From Bradyrhizobium sp. Ai1a-2 (GTDB taxonomy: Bacteria; Pseudomonadota; Alphaproteobacteria; Rhizobiales; Xanthobacteraceae): a DNA stretch of 64,000 nucleotides. Shown here one piece after another: positions 33,194 through 40,961 of this stretch; position 1 is the stretch's first letter, and every line of letters begins with the position of its first letter. The stretch spans positions 1 through 64,000 of the forward strand of contig NZ_AUEZ01000047.1 in assembly GCF_000426245.1 (NCBI RefSeq). Reading direction: 5' to 3'. A program made the position numbers and the translations under genes. The notes under the pieces were generated by a model. It searched no databases. It saw only the letters and a list, made by a program, of their open reading frames with translations, and was not told where the DNA came from.

Positions 33194-33823
33194 TCAGGCG
33201 TGCTTCTCTTCCAATTCGCCGGCGAGGTGAAGGCCGGGATCGATCAGCTCGCCCTTGAGGAGCGCGAGCGGCGCCTTGTGGTAGAGCTTCAGGTCGTGGA
33301 AGGGGTCGGTGATGATCTTGGTCATCCAGACGAGGCCGGTCTCGATGTCGCGGATGAAGAACAGGTGCACGGTGCGGAACAGGAGCCCGCCGATGCCGAC
33401 CGCGAGCCAGATCTTGGCGACCTGACGGGTGAAGTCAGCAACCGTCTCCCAGGGGGCGAACAGGCCGAACAGGGTCGGATCGGCGAGGAGCACCAGCGGC
33501 GAGAAGCCCCAGATCGCCATCAGCACCACCTTGCGCTGCAGGTTGTAGCCGACCTTGATCTCTTCCTTGTGCTCGTGGGTTGCCTGGTTGATGTGGTCGT
33601 AGCCACGGGGCTCGAAGAAGAAGTGACCGGCCTGGCGCGAGGTCATGGAGACCAGCCAGCCGACCAGCGCCGAGATCGCCGGATCGAAGAACAGCATCAC
33701 ATAGGCGAACACGAAGCTCAGGGCGCTGACGAAGTGCAGGCTCTGATTGATCCGGCTGTGATGATAGTAGCGGTGGTCGTCCCAGCGCTGGGTACGCAGT
33801 TCCTGCAGAAAATTCTTGATCAT
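33194..33823 (-). CDS. Polytopic membrane protein, Mpo1/DUF962-like
   Basis: This 209-residue protein has about four transmembrane helices. It carries a His-rich pattern: H21, H22, N26 and H30 in 'YYHHSRINQSLHF', and Q64, G66, H67 and E71 in 'RQAGHFFFEP'. These match the H-N-H and Q-x-G-H-x3-E motifs of the Mpo1/DUF962 family, whose yeast member is an iron-dependent dioxygenase acting on 2-hydroxy fatty acids from phytosphingosine. Further His-rich motifs lie near the C-terminus ('DPFHDLKLYH'). GGGGGAA precedes ATG 33823. Its place beside lipid genes supports an acyl-chain role, which is inference. Confidence 0.7.
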   Translation of the reverse strand: MIKNFLQELRTQRWDDHRYYHHSRINQSLHFVSALSFVFAYVMLFFDPAISALVGWLVSMTSRQAGHFFFEPRGYDHINQATHEHKEEIKVGYNLQRKVVLMAIWGFSPLVLLADPTLFGLFAPWETVADFTRQVAKIWLAVGIGGLLFRTVHLFFIRDIETGLVWMTKIITDPFHDLKLYHKAPLALLKGELIDPGLHLAGELEEKHA

Positions 33824-33950
33824 TCGTTCCCCCAAAAAGGCTTTCGGGACGTTGGTTACAGGGATTCGATGTACGCCGTGTGACATCATCATAATGACAT
33901 ATGACAGTGCGCAGCGACGCGGTGACGCAACGAGGCGAGGCGATCGTCTT

Positions 33951-34087
33951 CCCTCATCCTGAGGAGCTTGCGCGAGCCAAGCGTCTCGAAGGATGAGGCG
34001 CGGACGAGCACCGCGGCCTCATGGTTCTCCAGGCGAGGCGAAGCTTCGTCCGGAGACGGCGCCAAGGCGCCCCCTCACCATGAGGGT
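33951..34087. repeat. Palindromic repeat (CCTCATCCTGAGGAGC family)
   Basis: CCCTCATCCTGAGGAGC, CGTCTCGAAGGATGAGG, GGCCTCATGGTTC and CTCACCATGAGGGTC form nested hairpins. This family is common between genes in Bradyrhizobium-type genomes. It lies between pmtA and the Mpo1-like gene. Confidence 0.75.
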
Positions 34088-34104
34088 CGGCAGATGCAGG
34101 CGAG

Positions 34105-34797
34105 TTAGGCGGCCTTGGCCACCTCAGCCTTGCGGAAGCGGACCAGCGAGAAATGGCCGAGCGGCGGGATCAGGCGACGCTCCGCCAGCTCAATGCCCTT
34201 GGCGCCGGCAAGCCACTTGGTGTAGCGCGACCAGGCGAACTCCGCGGTGCGGAAGCCGAGCGGACGCACGACCGGCTGCAGCCTCTGCTCGATGAAGCGG
34301 CGCACGCCGGCATCGGCGCTGACGCGGGTCAGGATGATGAGCTCGCCGCCCGGGCGCAGCACGCGTGCGAATTCATCGAGCGCGGCTTCCGGATTCGGCA
34401 CTGCGGTGACGACATATTGCGCCATCACCACGTCAAACGAGTTGTCGGGAAATTCGAGCTTCTCGGCGTCCATCACCGCGAGCCCTTCGATATTCTTCAG
34501 GCCGAGCTCGGCCACGCGCTTCTTCGCCTTGTCCAGCATCGCTTCCGAAATATCGGTGCCGAAGATGCGGACATGCGGCGCGTAAAGCGGCAGCGAGATG
34601 CCGGTGCCGACGCCGACCTCGAGCACACGGCCGCCGATCTTGTTGGTGGCCTGGATCGCCGCGGCCCGGCCCTTCTTGAACACGCCGCCGAACACGAGGT
34701 CGTAGACCGGAGCCCAGCGGTCGTAAGCCTGCTCGACCGTCTCACGATCAAAATCCAACTGGCTGCTTCCGTCGAGTTTGATGATGTTATCTGCCAT
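34105..34797 (-). CDS. pmtA: Phosphatidylethanolamine N-methyltransferase (PmtA)
   Basis: This 230-residue SAM-dependent enzyme methylates phosphatidylethanolamine towards phosphatidylcholine at the cytoplasmic face of the membrane. The N-terminal 'VEQAYDRWAPVYDLVFGGVF' is the hallmark of the rhizobial PmtA type. The SAM motif 'LEVGVGTGISLPLY' is at 59-72, with 'GTDISEAMLDKAKKR' and 'RVLRPGGELIILTR'. With the psd gene 3 kb away it provides the PS to PE to PC route. It appears to be a single-gene unit, with a hairpin separating it from the glycosyltransferase gene. Confidence 0.9.
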   Translation of the reverse strand: MADNIIKLDGSSQLDFDRETVEQAYDRWAPVYDLVFGGVFKKGRAAAIQATNKIGGRVLEVGVGTGISLPLYAPHVRIFGTDISEAMLDKAKKRVAELGLKNIEGLAVMDAEKLEFPDNSFDVVMAQYVVTAVPNPEAALDEFARVLRPGGELIILTRVSADAGVRRFIEQRLQPVVRPLGFRTAEFAWSRYTKWLAGAKGIELAERRLIPPLGHFSLVRFRKAEVAKAA

Positions 34798-34871
34798 CGA
34801 AGATACGCCTTCTAGTTCCAGAGCGGGGACGACCCTTCGGCGAAGCGTCGTCCCGCTCTCTCCTCTTGTTT

Positions 34872-34920
34872 AAGCATGATCTCTTCGGAAAACCGGTTCC
34901 CGGTTTTCCGGATCATGCTT
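34872..34920. terminator. Nested hairpin between glycosyltransferase and pmtA
   Basis: AAGCATGATC (34872-34881) pairs with GATCATGCTT (34911-34920). Inside, CGGAAAACCG pairs with CGGTTTTCCG around a TTCC-type loop. It starts 5 bases after the glycosyltransferase stop on the minus strand, so it probably ends that transcript. A relative at 52454-52523 shows it is also a dispersed repeat. Confidence 0.7.
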
Positions 34921-34924
34921 CAAT

Positions 34925-35980
34925 TTAACCTTGCACCGCACTGCGGCTCGCGACGTGGCGGGCCGGACGTAGCACCCGAGTCGGCTGCAACGCGGAGAGA
35001 TTGCCGATGAACTGCCGCGCACTGTTCTCCCAGGAACGCTGCAGCGCGAAGTTCCGGCACGCCTCTCGCGACATCGTGAGCGCGCGCAGGCATGCGCTGC
35101 GCAGATCGTCATCGATCGCGCCGATCGGATGATCCGATATGACGTCCTTCGGGCCGGTGACCGGAAATGCCGCGACCGGCGTGCCGCAGGCCAGCGCTTC
35201 GAGCTGAACCACGCCAAAGGTGTCAGTCAGGCTCGGGAACGCGAACACGTCAGCGGCAGCGAGATGCGAGGTGAGGTCCTGCCCGGTCTTCTCGCCGAGG
35301 AAGACGGCGTTCGGGTATTTCCGCTCGAGTTCCGCCTTCTGCGGGCCGTCGCCAACCACGACCTTGGTGCCCGGCAGATCCAGCGACAGGAACGCTTCGA
35401 GATTCTTCTCCACCGCCACGCGGCCCATGGTCATGAAGATCGGCCGCGGCAGATCGAGCTTGGCCGGATGATCGGGATTGAACAGCTCGGTATCGACGCC
35501 GCGCGTCCAGAAACCGAGCTTGCGAAAACCGCGTTCGGCCAGTTCCTGGCGAAGCGAGACGGTCGCGACCATCGTCATGGCGCCAGCGGCATGGAAGCGG
35601 CGCAGGATCCAGTAGCCGACGCTGGCCGGAAGCCCCGTGCGGACCGACACATATTCCGGGAAGCGCGTCGTGTAGGACGTCGTGAAGGCAAGCTTGTGCC
35701 GCAGGCAATAGCCGCGCACCGCCCAGCCGATCGGACCTTCGGTCGCGATGTGGATCGCCTCCGGATCCGCCACCTCGATCCGCCGCGCGATCTCGCGCCG
35801 GTTCGGCAGCGCGACGCGCAGCCCCGGATAGGTCGGCACGCCGATGGAAGGAAACCCTTCCGGTGTCAGGAAAGTGATCTCGGCGCCGAGCGCCGCCGCG
35901 CTACGCTGCAGCGACGTTAGCGTGCGCACCACGCCATTGACCTGCGGATGCCAGGCGTCGGTTGCAACTATTATCCGCAT
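34925..35980 (-). CDS. GT4-family glycosyltransferase, diacylglycerol-type candidate
   Basis: This 351-residue GT-B enzyme begins 'MRIIVATDAWHPQVNGVVRTL' in part, with the acceptor-side 'HIATEGPIGWAVRGYCLRH'. The GT4 donor site is 'SLTDTFGVVQLEALACGTPVAAF', seen near residues 258-280 (E-x7-E type). Similar enzymes glycosylate phosphatidylinositol or diacylglycerol (SqdX/Agt-like), so a glycolipid product is likely. I chose ATG 35980 because the GT fold begins there. It is divergent from the TAXI-type gene and lies beside pmtA. Confidence 0.88.
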   Translation of the reverse strand: MRIIVATDAWHPQVNGVVRTLTSLQRSAAALGAEITFLTPEGFPSIGVPTYPGLRVALPNRREIARRIEVADPEAIHIATEGPIGWAVRGYCLRHKLAFTTSYTTRFPEYVSVRTGLPASVGYWILRRFHAAGAMTMVATVSLRQELAERGFRKLGFWTRGVDTELFNPDHPAKLDLPRPIFMTMGRVAVEKNLEAFLSLDLPGTKVVVGDGPQKAELERKYPNAVFLGEKTGQDLTSHLAAADVFAFPSLTDTFGVVQLEALACGTPVAAFPVTGPKDVISDHPIGAIDDDLRSACLRALTMSREACRNFALQRSWENSARQFIGNLSALQPTRVLRPARHVASRSAVQG

Positions 35981-36115
35981 CTCGAAAACCCGAAGCGTTA
36001 ATGATTCTTCGGAAGGGAAGTTCTGACATTGATATTTCAGGCGTATGACGTCATCGATATGTAAGGAAGGTTTTTCGGCCTGCTCACACGCTTTTTCGGC
36101 TAACATGACAGAACG

Positions 36116-37552
36116 ATGTCAGAGACGCGCGAAGATCCCGCTGCAAAGCGTCCCCGGCGGAAGCGAAAAAACTATTCGCTGCTGATTCTCGCGGCCGGCC
36201 TGCTCCTGTTCGGCATCGCCGCCAGCACGCTCTATTATTTCCTGCGGCCCGTTACGCTGACGATCGCGGTCGCCCCTCCCGGCAGCGACGACCAGAAGCT
36301 GATCCAGGCGCTGGCGCAGACCTTCGCCCGCGATCAGAGCCAGGTGCGCCTGTCACCGGTGCCGACGGAAAACGCCGCGGAAAGCATTGCGGCATTGACC
36401 AGCTCGAAAGTGGACATGGCGGTGGCGCGCGCCGACCTCAACCTGCCCGCCAACGCCGATGCGGTCGCGATCCTGCGCAAGAATGTCGTGGTGCTGTGGG
36501 CGCCCTCCGGCCTGCGCGCGAAAGGAGCGAAGCGACCGCCAACGCCAAAGATCAAGAGCATCGACGATCTCGACGGCCACCGCATCGGCGTAATCGGGCG
36601 GTCGGACGCCAACGTCACGTTGCTGCGTGTGATCCTGAGCGAGTCCGGCGTCAATCCGGACAAGGTCGCGGTGAGCCAATTCGCCGTCAACCAGACCGCC
36701 GAAATGGCGCGCGATATGACGCTCGATGCCTACATGGCGGTCGGCCCGCTCGACAGCAAGATCACCGCGGGCGCGATCGCCGCGACGGCCGCCGCACGCG
36801 GCGAGCCGAAGTTCTTGCCGATCGACGTCTCCGAGGCGATCGCTGCGAAGCATCCGCTCTATGAATCGGCGGAGATCGCGGGAAGCATCTTTTCATCCTC
36901 GCCGGCCTGGCCCGACGACAAGGTCGAAACCGTCAGCGTCGATCATCTCATCATCGCGCTGCATTCGTTCTCGGACACCGCGATCGGGACTTTCGTCCGC
37001 CAGCTCTTCAATGTGCGCCAGCAGCTCGCGCGGGAAGTCCCGGCGGCGGCGAACATCGAGAAACCCGACACCGACAAGGACGCAGCACTGCCGGCGCATC
37101 CGGGCGCAGCCGCCTATATCGACGGCACCGAACGCACCTTCATGGACAAATATAGCGACTACATCTGGTTCGCGATCCTGGGCCTGTCAGGCCTCGGATC
37201 GGTCGGCGCCTGGCTGCGGCATGCTTGGCGCCGCGATGAGCGCGATCGCTATCTGGACCATCGCGACAGCCTGCTCGAATTGATCAGCAGGGTGCGGCAG
37301 GCCGAGACGCCGGAAGCGCTCGAGAAGATGCAGGCCGAGGCCGATGGCGTGCTGCGCGAGGCGCTCGACTGCTACGACGACGGGGCGATCGAGGAAGGCG
37401 ACCTCTCCGCGATCGGGCTCGCGCTCGACCAGCTCCACCACGCCGTCGCCGACCGCCGCGCCATGCTCGGCATTGCTCCGCCAGATGCGCCGCGCGCGCC
37501 CGAGTTGGCGTTGCCTCCTCTCCCCCTCCTTACGGGGAGAGGGTCGGGGTGA
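36116..37552 (+). CDS. Membrane-anchored TAXI-type substrate-binding protein
   Basis: This 478-residue protein has a basic N-terminus and one transmembrane helix (about 20-44). A periplasmic TAXI/TRAP binding-protein-like domain (48-330, with 'LTIAVAPPGSDDQKLIQALAQTF' in part and 'LDGHRIGVIGRSDANVTLL') follows. A second transmembrane helix near 350-370 leads to a cytoplasmic helical tail of about 100 residues. No TRAP permease lies nearby, and the two-helix layout suggests sensing or anchoring rather than classical uptake. The final residues are encoded by a GGGGAGAGGG-type repeat. The ribosome site is weak. Confidence 0.82.
   Translation: MSETREDPAAKRPRRKRKNYSLLILAAGLLLFGIAASTLYYFLRPVTLTIAVAPPGSDDQKLIQALAQTFARDQSQVRLSPVPTENAAESIAALTSSKVDMAVARADLNLPANADAVAILRKNVVVLWAPSGLRAKGAKRPPTPKIKSIDDLDGHRIGVIGRSDANVTLLRVILSESGVNPDKVAVSQFAVNQTAEMARDMTLDAYMAVGPLDSKITAGAIAATAAARGEPKFLPIDVSEAIAAKHPLYESAEIAGSIFSSSPAWPDDKVETVSVDHLIIALHSFSDTAIGTFVRQLFNVRQQLAREVPAAANIEKPDTDKDAALPAHPGAAAYIDGTERTFMDKYSDYIWFAILGLSGLGSVGAWLRHAWRRDERDRYLDHRDSLLELISRVRQAETPEALEKMQAEADGVLREALDCYDDGAIEEGDLSAIGLALDQLHHAVADRRAMLGIAPPDAPRAPELALPPLPLLTGRGSG
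37514..37552 (+). repeat. Repeat fragment forming the 3' end of the TAXI gene
   Basis: CTCTCCCC (37518-37525) and GGGGAGAG (37534-37541) are followed by GGTCGGGGTGA, the usual form of a dispersed intergenic repeat. Here it encodes the last ~13 residues (PPLPLLTGRGSG) and supplies the stop codon. Confidence 0.65.
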
Positions 37553-37555
37553 GCC

Positions 37556-37645
37556 GTAGCCCGGGTGGAGCGAAGCGCAACCCGGGATATCTGCTTCAAC
37601 GGTTACCAGCGGCCCCGGGTTACGCTTGCGCTCCACCCGGGCTAC
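37556..37645. repeat. Palindromic repeat (GTAGCCCGGGTGGAGC family), copy 1
   Basis: GTAGCCCGGGTGGAGCGAAG and CAACCCGGG on the left pair with CCCGGGTTACG and GCTCCACCCGGGCTAC on the right around a ~27-base centre. Further copies lie at 43225, 45042 and, degraded, 62515. It separates the convergent TAXI and livF genes. Confidence 0.9.
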
Positions 37646-37649
37646 AAAC

Positions 37650-38357
37650 TCAAACACCCAGATACACCTGACGGATATATTCGTCGCCGGCCAAATCCTT
37701 CGCGCGGCCTTCGCGGACGGTGCGGCCGTGCTCGAGCACGTAGACGCGGTCGGCGATGCGCAAGGTCGCGGTAGCGTCCTGCTCGACGATCAGGATCGCG
37801 GTGCCGTCCTTCCTGATCTTCTCGATGGCGTCGAAGATCAGCCCCTTCAGCCGAGGCGCGATGCCGACCGAGGGCTCGTCGAGCAGCAGCAATTCCGGAC
37901 GCCCCATCATGGCGCGGCCGATCGCCACCATCTGCTGCTCGCCGCCCGACAGCGTGCTCGACTGCTGCTGCTGGCGCTCCTTCAACACCGGAAACAGCGA
38001 GAACACGCGTTCGAGGTCCTCGCCGATCTCGGCCTTGTTGCTCCTGAGATAGGCGCCGAGCTGCAGGTTCTTCAGGACAGACAATTCCGGGAACAGCCGC
38101 CGCCCCTCCGGGCAGTGGCAGATGCCGCGGGCGACGACGTCATAGGGCGGCAGCCGCTCCAGCGTCTGGCCCTTGAATTTCAGCGTGCCGGTCGAGCCGA
38201 TGGCGCGCGAGATCGCTTTCAACAGCGTGGTCTTGCCGGCGCCGTTCGGGCCGAGCACGCCGACCAGCTCACCCTTGTCGACGGTGACGCTGACCTGCTC
38301 GACGGCCAGCGCCTTGCCGTAGCGCACGCTGAGATCTTTGACTTCAAGCAGAGGCAT
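37650..38357 (-). CDS. livF: Liv-type ABC transporter ATP-binding protein LivF (second system)
   Basis: This 235-residue ATPase has normal Walker A 'GPNGAGKTT', signature 'LSGGEQQMV', Walker B 'LLLLDEPSVGIAP' and the C-terminal 'YIRQVYLGV' typical of LivF. It is the last gene of the second Liv operon and its start overlaps the LivG end by 14 bases. It is a useful comparison for the Arg-variant LivF at 20721. Confidence 0.94.
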   Translation of the reverse strand: MPLLEVKDLSVRYGKALAVEQVSVTVDKGELVGVLGPNGAGKTTLLKAISRAIGSTGTLKFKGQTLERLPPYDVVARGICHCPEGRRLFPELSVLKNLQLGAYLRSNKAEIGEDLERVFSLFPVLKERQQQQSSTLSGGEQQMVAIGRAMMGRPELLLLDEPSVGIAPRLKGLIFDAIEKIRKDGTAILIVEQDATATLRIADRVYVLEHGRTVREGRAKDLAGDEYIRQVYLGV

Positions 38358-39087
38358 GCGCGGCCTCCGTCTTGCCGATATAGGCCTCGATCACCCGCGG
38401 GTTGCGCACGATCTCGGACGGCGGTGCAATCGCGATGATCTCGCCGAAATCGATCGCGATGACGCGGGAGACCAGCGCCATGAACTCACGCAGCTTGTGC
38501 TCGATCAACAGGATCGTCAGCTTCTGCTCGCGATGCAGCCGCTTGATCAATTGCGCCAGCGGTTCGATCTCGCTGCTGCCGAGCCCGGCGAAGGGTTCGT
38601 CGAGCAGCAACAGGTTCGGTTTGGTCGCAAGCGCACGCGCGATCTCCAGCCGCCGCAGGTCGCCATAGGGCAGCGTCTCGACCGGCTCACGCGCCTTGGA
38701 CCCGAGGCCGACGTGGTCGAGCAGCTCCTGCGCACGCGCCTCCTTGTCATGCGCGTCGCGCGCCCGCGGCGACAGGCAGGCGACGACAACGTTCTCCAGC
38801 ACCGTCATGCCAAGGAAAGGCCGCGTGAGCTGGAACGTGCGGGCGACGCCGCGGTTGACGATCTTGTGCGGCGCCAATCCTCGCAGCTCCTGCCCCTCGA
38901 ACAGGACGCTGCCGGTGTCGGCGGCGATGAAGCCGGTGAGCAGGTTGAACAACGTGGTCTTGCCGGCGCCGTTCGGCCCGAGAATGCCGGTGAGCTCGCC
39001 GGGCTCAAGCGAGAAGCTGACGTTCCTGGTCGCCGTGAGGCCGCCGAAGCGCTTGGAGAGGTCCTTCACTTCAAGAATGGCGCTCAT
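38344..39087 (-). CDS. livG: Liv-type ABC transporter ATP-binding protein LivG (second system)
   Basis: This 247-residue ATPase has Walker A 'GPNGAGKTT', the LivG-style 'LPYGDLRRLEIARALA' in place of LSGG, Walker B 'LLLLDEPFAGLG' and 'ILLIEHKL'. I chose ATG 39087, four bases inside the LivM end (ATGA). It works with the LivF, LivM, LivH and binding protein encoded beside it. Confidence 0.93.
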   Translation of the reverse strand: MSAILEVKDLSKRFGGLTATRNVSFSLEPGELTGILGPNGAGKTTLFNLLTGFIAADTGSVLFEGQELRGLAPHKIVNRGVARTFQLTRPFLGMTVLENVVVACLSPRARDAHDKEARAQELLDHVGLGSKAREPVETLPYGDLRRLEIARALATKPNLLLLDEPFAGLGSSEIEPLAQLIKRLHREQKLTILLIEHKLREFMALVSRVIAIDFGEIIAIAPPSEIVRNPRVIEAYIGKTEAAHASA

Positions 39088-40013
39088 CGGAAGCGCTCCG
39101 TCAGCCGCCGCCACAGCGGTGCGATCAGCCCGTTGGGCAGGAAGAACAGGATCAGCATCAAGGTCAGCGTATAGACCCAGAGCCGATATTCGCCGAACGA
39201 GCGCAGGAGCTCGGTCAAGAGCGTCAGCATGATCGCCCCGAGCGCCGGGCCATAGATCGATCCGATGCCGCCGACATAGACCATGATGATCACCGTGATC
39301 GACACCACGACCGAGAACAGCGGCGGGCTGACCTGCAACTGGTAGTGCGCGTACAGCGCGCCTCCGAGGCCGGCGAAGGCCGCGCTGATCGTCAGCGAGG
39401 CGATCTTGTAGAAGGTGACGTTGATGCCGGCGGCCTGGCAGGTCGCTTCGTCGCCGCGGATCGCGCGCAGCAAGAGGCCCCAATGCGATTGCGCCAGCGC
39501 GGTGAGAATCGCGACCGCCGCGACCAGGACCGCCAGCACGAACCAGTAGTAGTGCAGCGGCGACTGGATCAGCGGATCGAGGCCGTAGAGCCCCTCCTCG
39601 CCGCCGCTATACTCCCAGAAGATCAGGCAGAGCCGCTGCATGATGGCGGAGGCCGACAGCATGGCGAGCGCGAAATATGGCCCGCGCAGCCGCAGCGTCG
39701 GGAAGCCGACGATCAGGCTGAAGGCGACCGCGACCACCACCGCCGTCGGCAGGCTGTACCAGGGGTTGGCGTACCAGACGGTGGCGAGGAAGCCCGCGGT
39801 GTAGGCGCCGGCGCCGATGAACAGCGAGTGACCGAAATTCTCGCGGCCGGTGAGCCCGGACATGAAGTCCCAGCTCGCCGCCCAGATCGCATAGATCACG
39901 CAGACGGTGAGGACGCCGGTGAAATAGTTGCTGTTGAGCAGCACCGGCGCGAGGGCCAGCAACGCCACGACGGCGATGGCGCCGGAAAGGTCGACGATGG
40001 AAAGCTGCTTCAT
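39084..40013 (-). CDS. livM: Liv-type ABC transporter permease LivM (second system)
   Basis: This 309-residue membrane protein has LivM signatures 'DFMSGLTGRENFGHSLFIGAGAY' in part and 'LRAIRGDEATCQAAGIN', and about eight to nine helices. It has the usual family length, unlike the longer LivM of the first operon. Its ATG overlaps the LivH stop (TGATG), and its stop overlaps the LivG start. Confidence 0.92.
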   Translation of the reverse strand: MKQLSIVDLSGAIAVVALLALAPVLLNSNYFTGVLTVCVIYAIWAASWDFMSGLTGRENFGHSLFIGAGAYTAGFLATVWYANPWYSLPTAVVVAVAFSLIVGFPTLRLRGPYFALAMLSASAIMQRLCLIFWEYSGGEEGLYGLDPLIQSPLHYYWFVLAVLVAAVAILTALAQSHWGLLLRAIRGDEATCQAAGINVTFYKIASLTISAAFAGLGGALYAHYQLQVSPPLFSVVVSITVIIMVYVGGIGSIYGPALGAIMLTLLTELLRSFGEYRLWVYTLTLMLILFFLPNGLIAPLWRRLTERFR

Positions 40014-40867
40014 CAGAACGCCGCCCGCCGGCCGAGCAATCCGGACGGCTTGATCATCAATGTAATGACCACGGCGACCAGCGACACCAGTTCGGTCCAT
40101 GAGGACGAAATGAGGTAGGCGACGATGGTCTCGGAATAGCCGAGCAGGAGCGCGGCCAGGATGCTGCCGGGGATCGATCCGAGCCCGCCGACGATGACGA
40201 TGGCAAACGCCTTCACCATCGGCAGCAATCCCATGGTCGGCTGCACCGTGAGGAATGGCGAGACCAGGACGCCCGCGAGCGCCGCGGTGCCGGCCGAGAT
40301 CGCCATCACCACCGAGAAGATGCGGTTGGTGGGAATGCCCATATATTGCGCGGCCTCCGGATCCTGCGACACCGCGAGGATCGCGGCCCCGAGCCGCGTG
40401 CGCTGGATGAACAGCCACAACAGGAGGAGCACGAGCACGCCGGCGATCAGTGCGAGCAGACGCTGCCCGCCGATGTCGACGCCGCCGATCGAAACTTTCT
40501 CAGCCACGAAGGACGGCACGTTGCGGTATTCAGAACCGAAGGTGATGAACAGCCCCTGCTCGACCGCGAGCGACACCGAGAGCGTGATCATCAGGACCGC
40601 GAGCTGCGAATAGCGCAGCGGCCGGACCAGGAACCGCTCCATCAACACGCCGAACAGCGCCACCGAAAGCACCGCCAGCGGTGCCGCGATGAACAATGGC
40701 CAGTGCAACAGGCTGGTGAAAACATAGGCCGCGTAAGCGCCGAGCGCGTAGAACGCGCCATGCGCGAGGTTGAGAATCCGCGCCACACCGAAGATCAGCG
40801 TGAAGCCGACCGCGAGCATGGCGTAGATCGCGCTCGACACCGCGCCATAGATCAGAATTTCAAGCAT
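40013..40867 (-). CDS. livH: Liv-type ABC transporter permease LivH (second system)
   Basis: This 284-residue membrane protein carries the LivH motif 'FTLIFGVARILNLAHGAFYALGA' in part and 'IVIVGGLGSIPGSILAALLLG'. I chose ATG 40867 because the hydrophobic first helix begins there. It starts 94 bases after the binding-protein gene. Confidence 0.92.
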   Translation of the reverse strand: MLEILIYGAVSSAIYAMLAVGFTLIFGVARILNLAHGAFYALGAYAAYVFTSLLHWPLFIAAPLAVLSVALFGVLMERFLVRPLRYSQLAVLMITLSVSLAVEQGLFITFGSEYRNVPSFVAEKVSIGGVDIGGQRLLALIAGVLVLLLLWLFIQRTRLGAAILAVSQDPEAAQYMGIPTNRIFSVVMAISAGTAALAGVLVSPFLTVQPTMGLLPMVKAFAIVIVGGLGSIPGSILAALLLGYSETIVAYLISSSWTELVSLVAVVITLMIKPSGLLGRRAAF

Positions 40868-40961
40868 GCTATCCCTGTCGAACGTCGCGAGAGCCCACTT
40901 TCCCACGCTGACGCGACCGGCCACACGGAGCGGGCCGGTCGCCCAGCGGGAACAGACGCGA

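Noticed and set aside
37565..38438. Open frames through the GTAGCCCGGG repeats (for example starting MERSATRD)
   Set aside because: The same peptide-like strings appear at each repeat copy in either strand because the repeat itself is open; there is no ribosome site or conserved gene.
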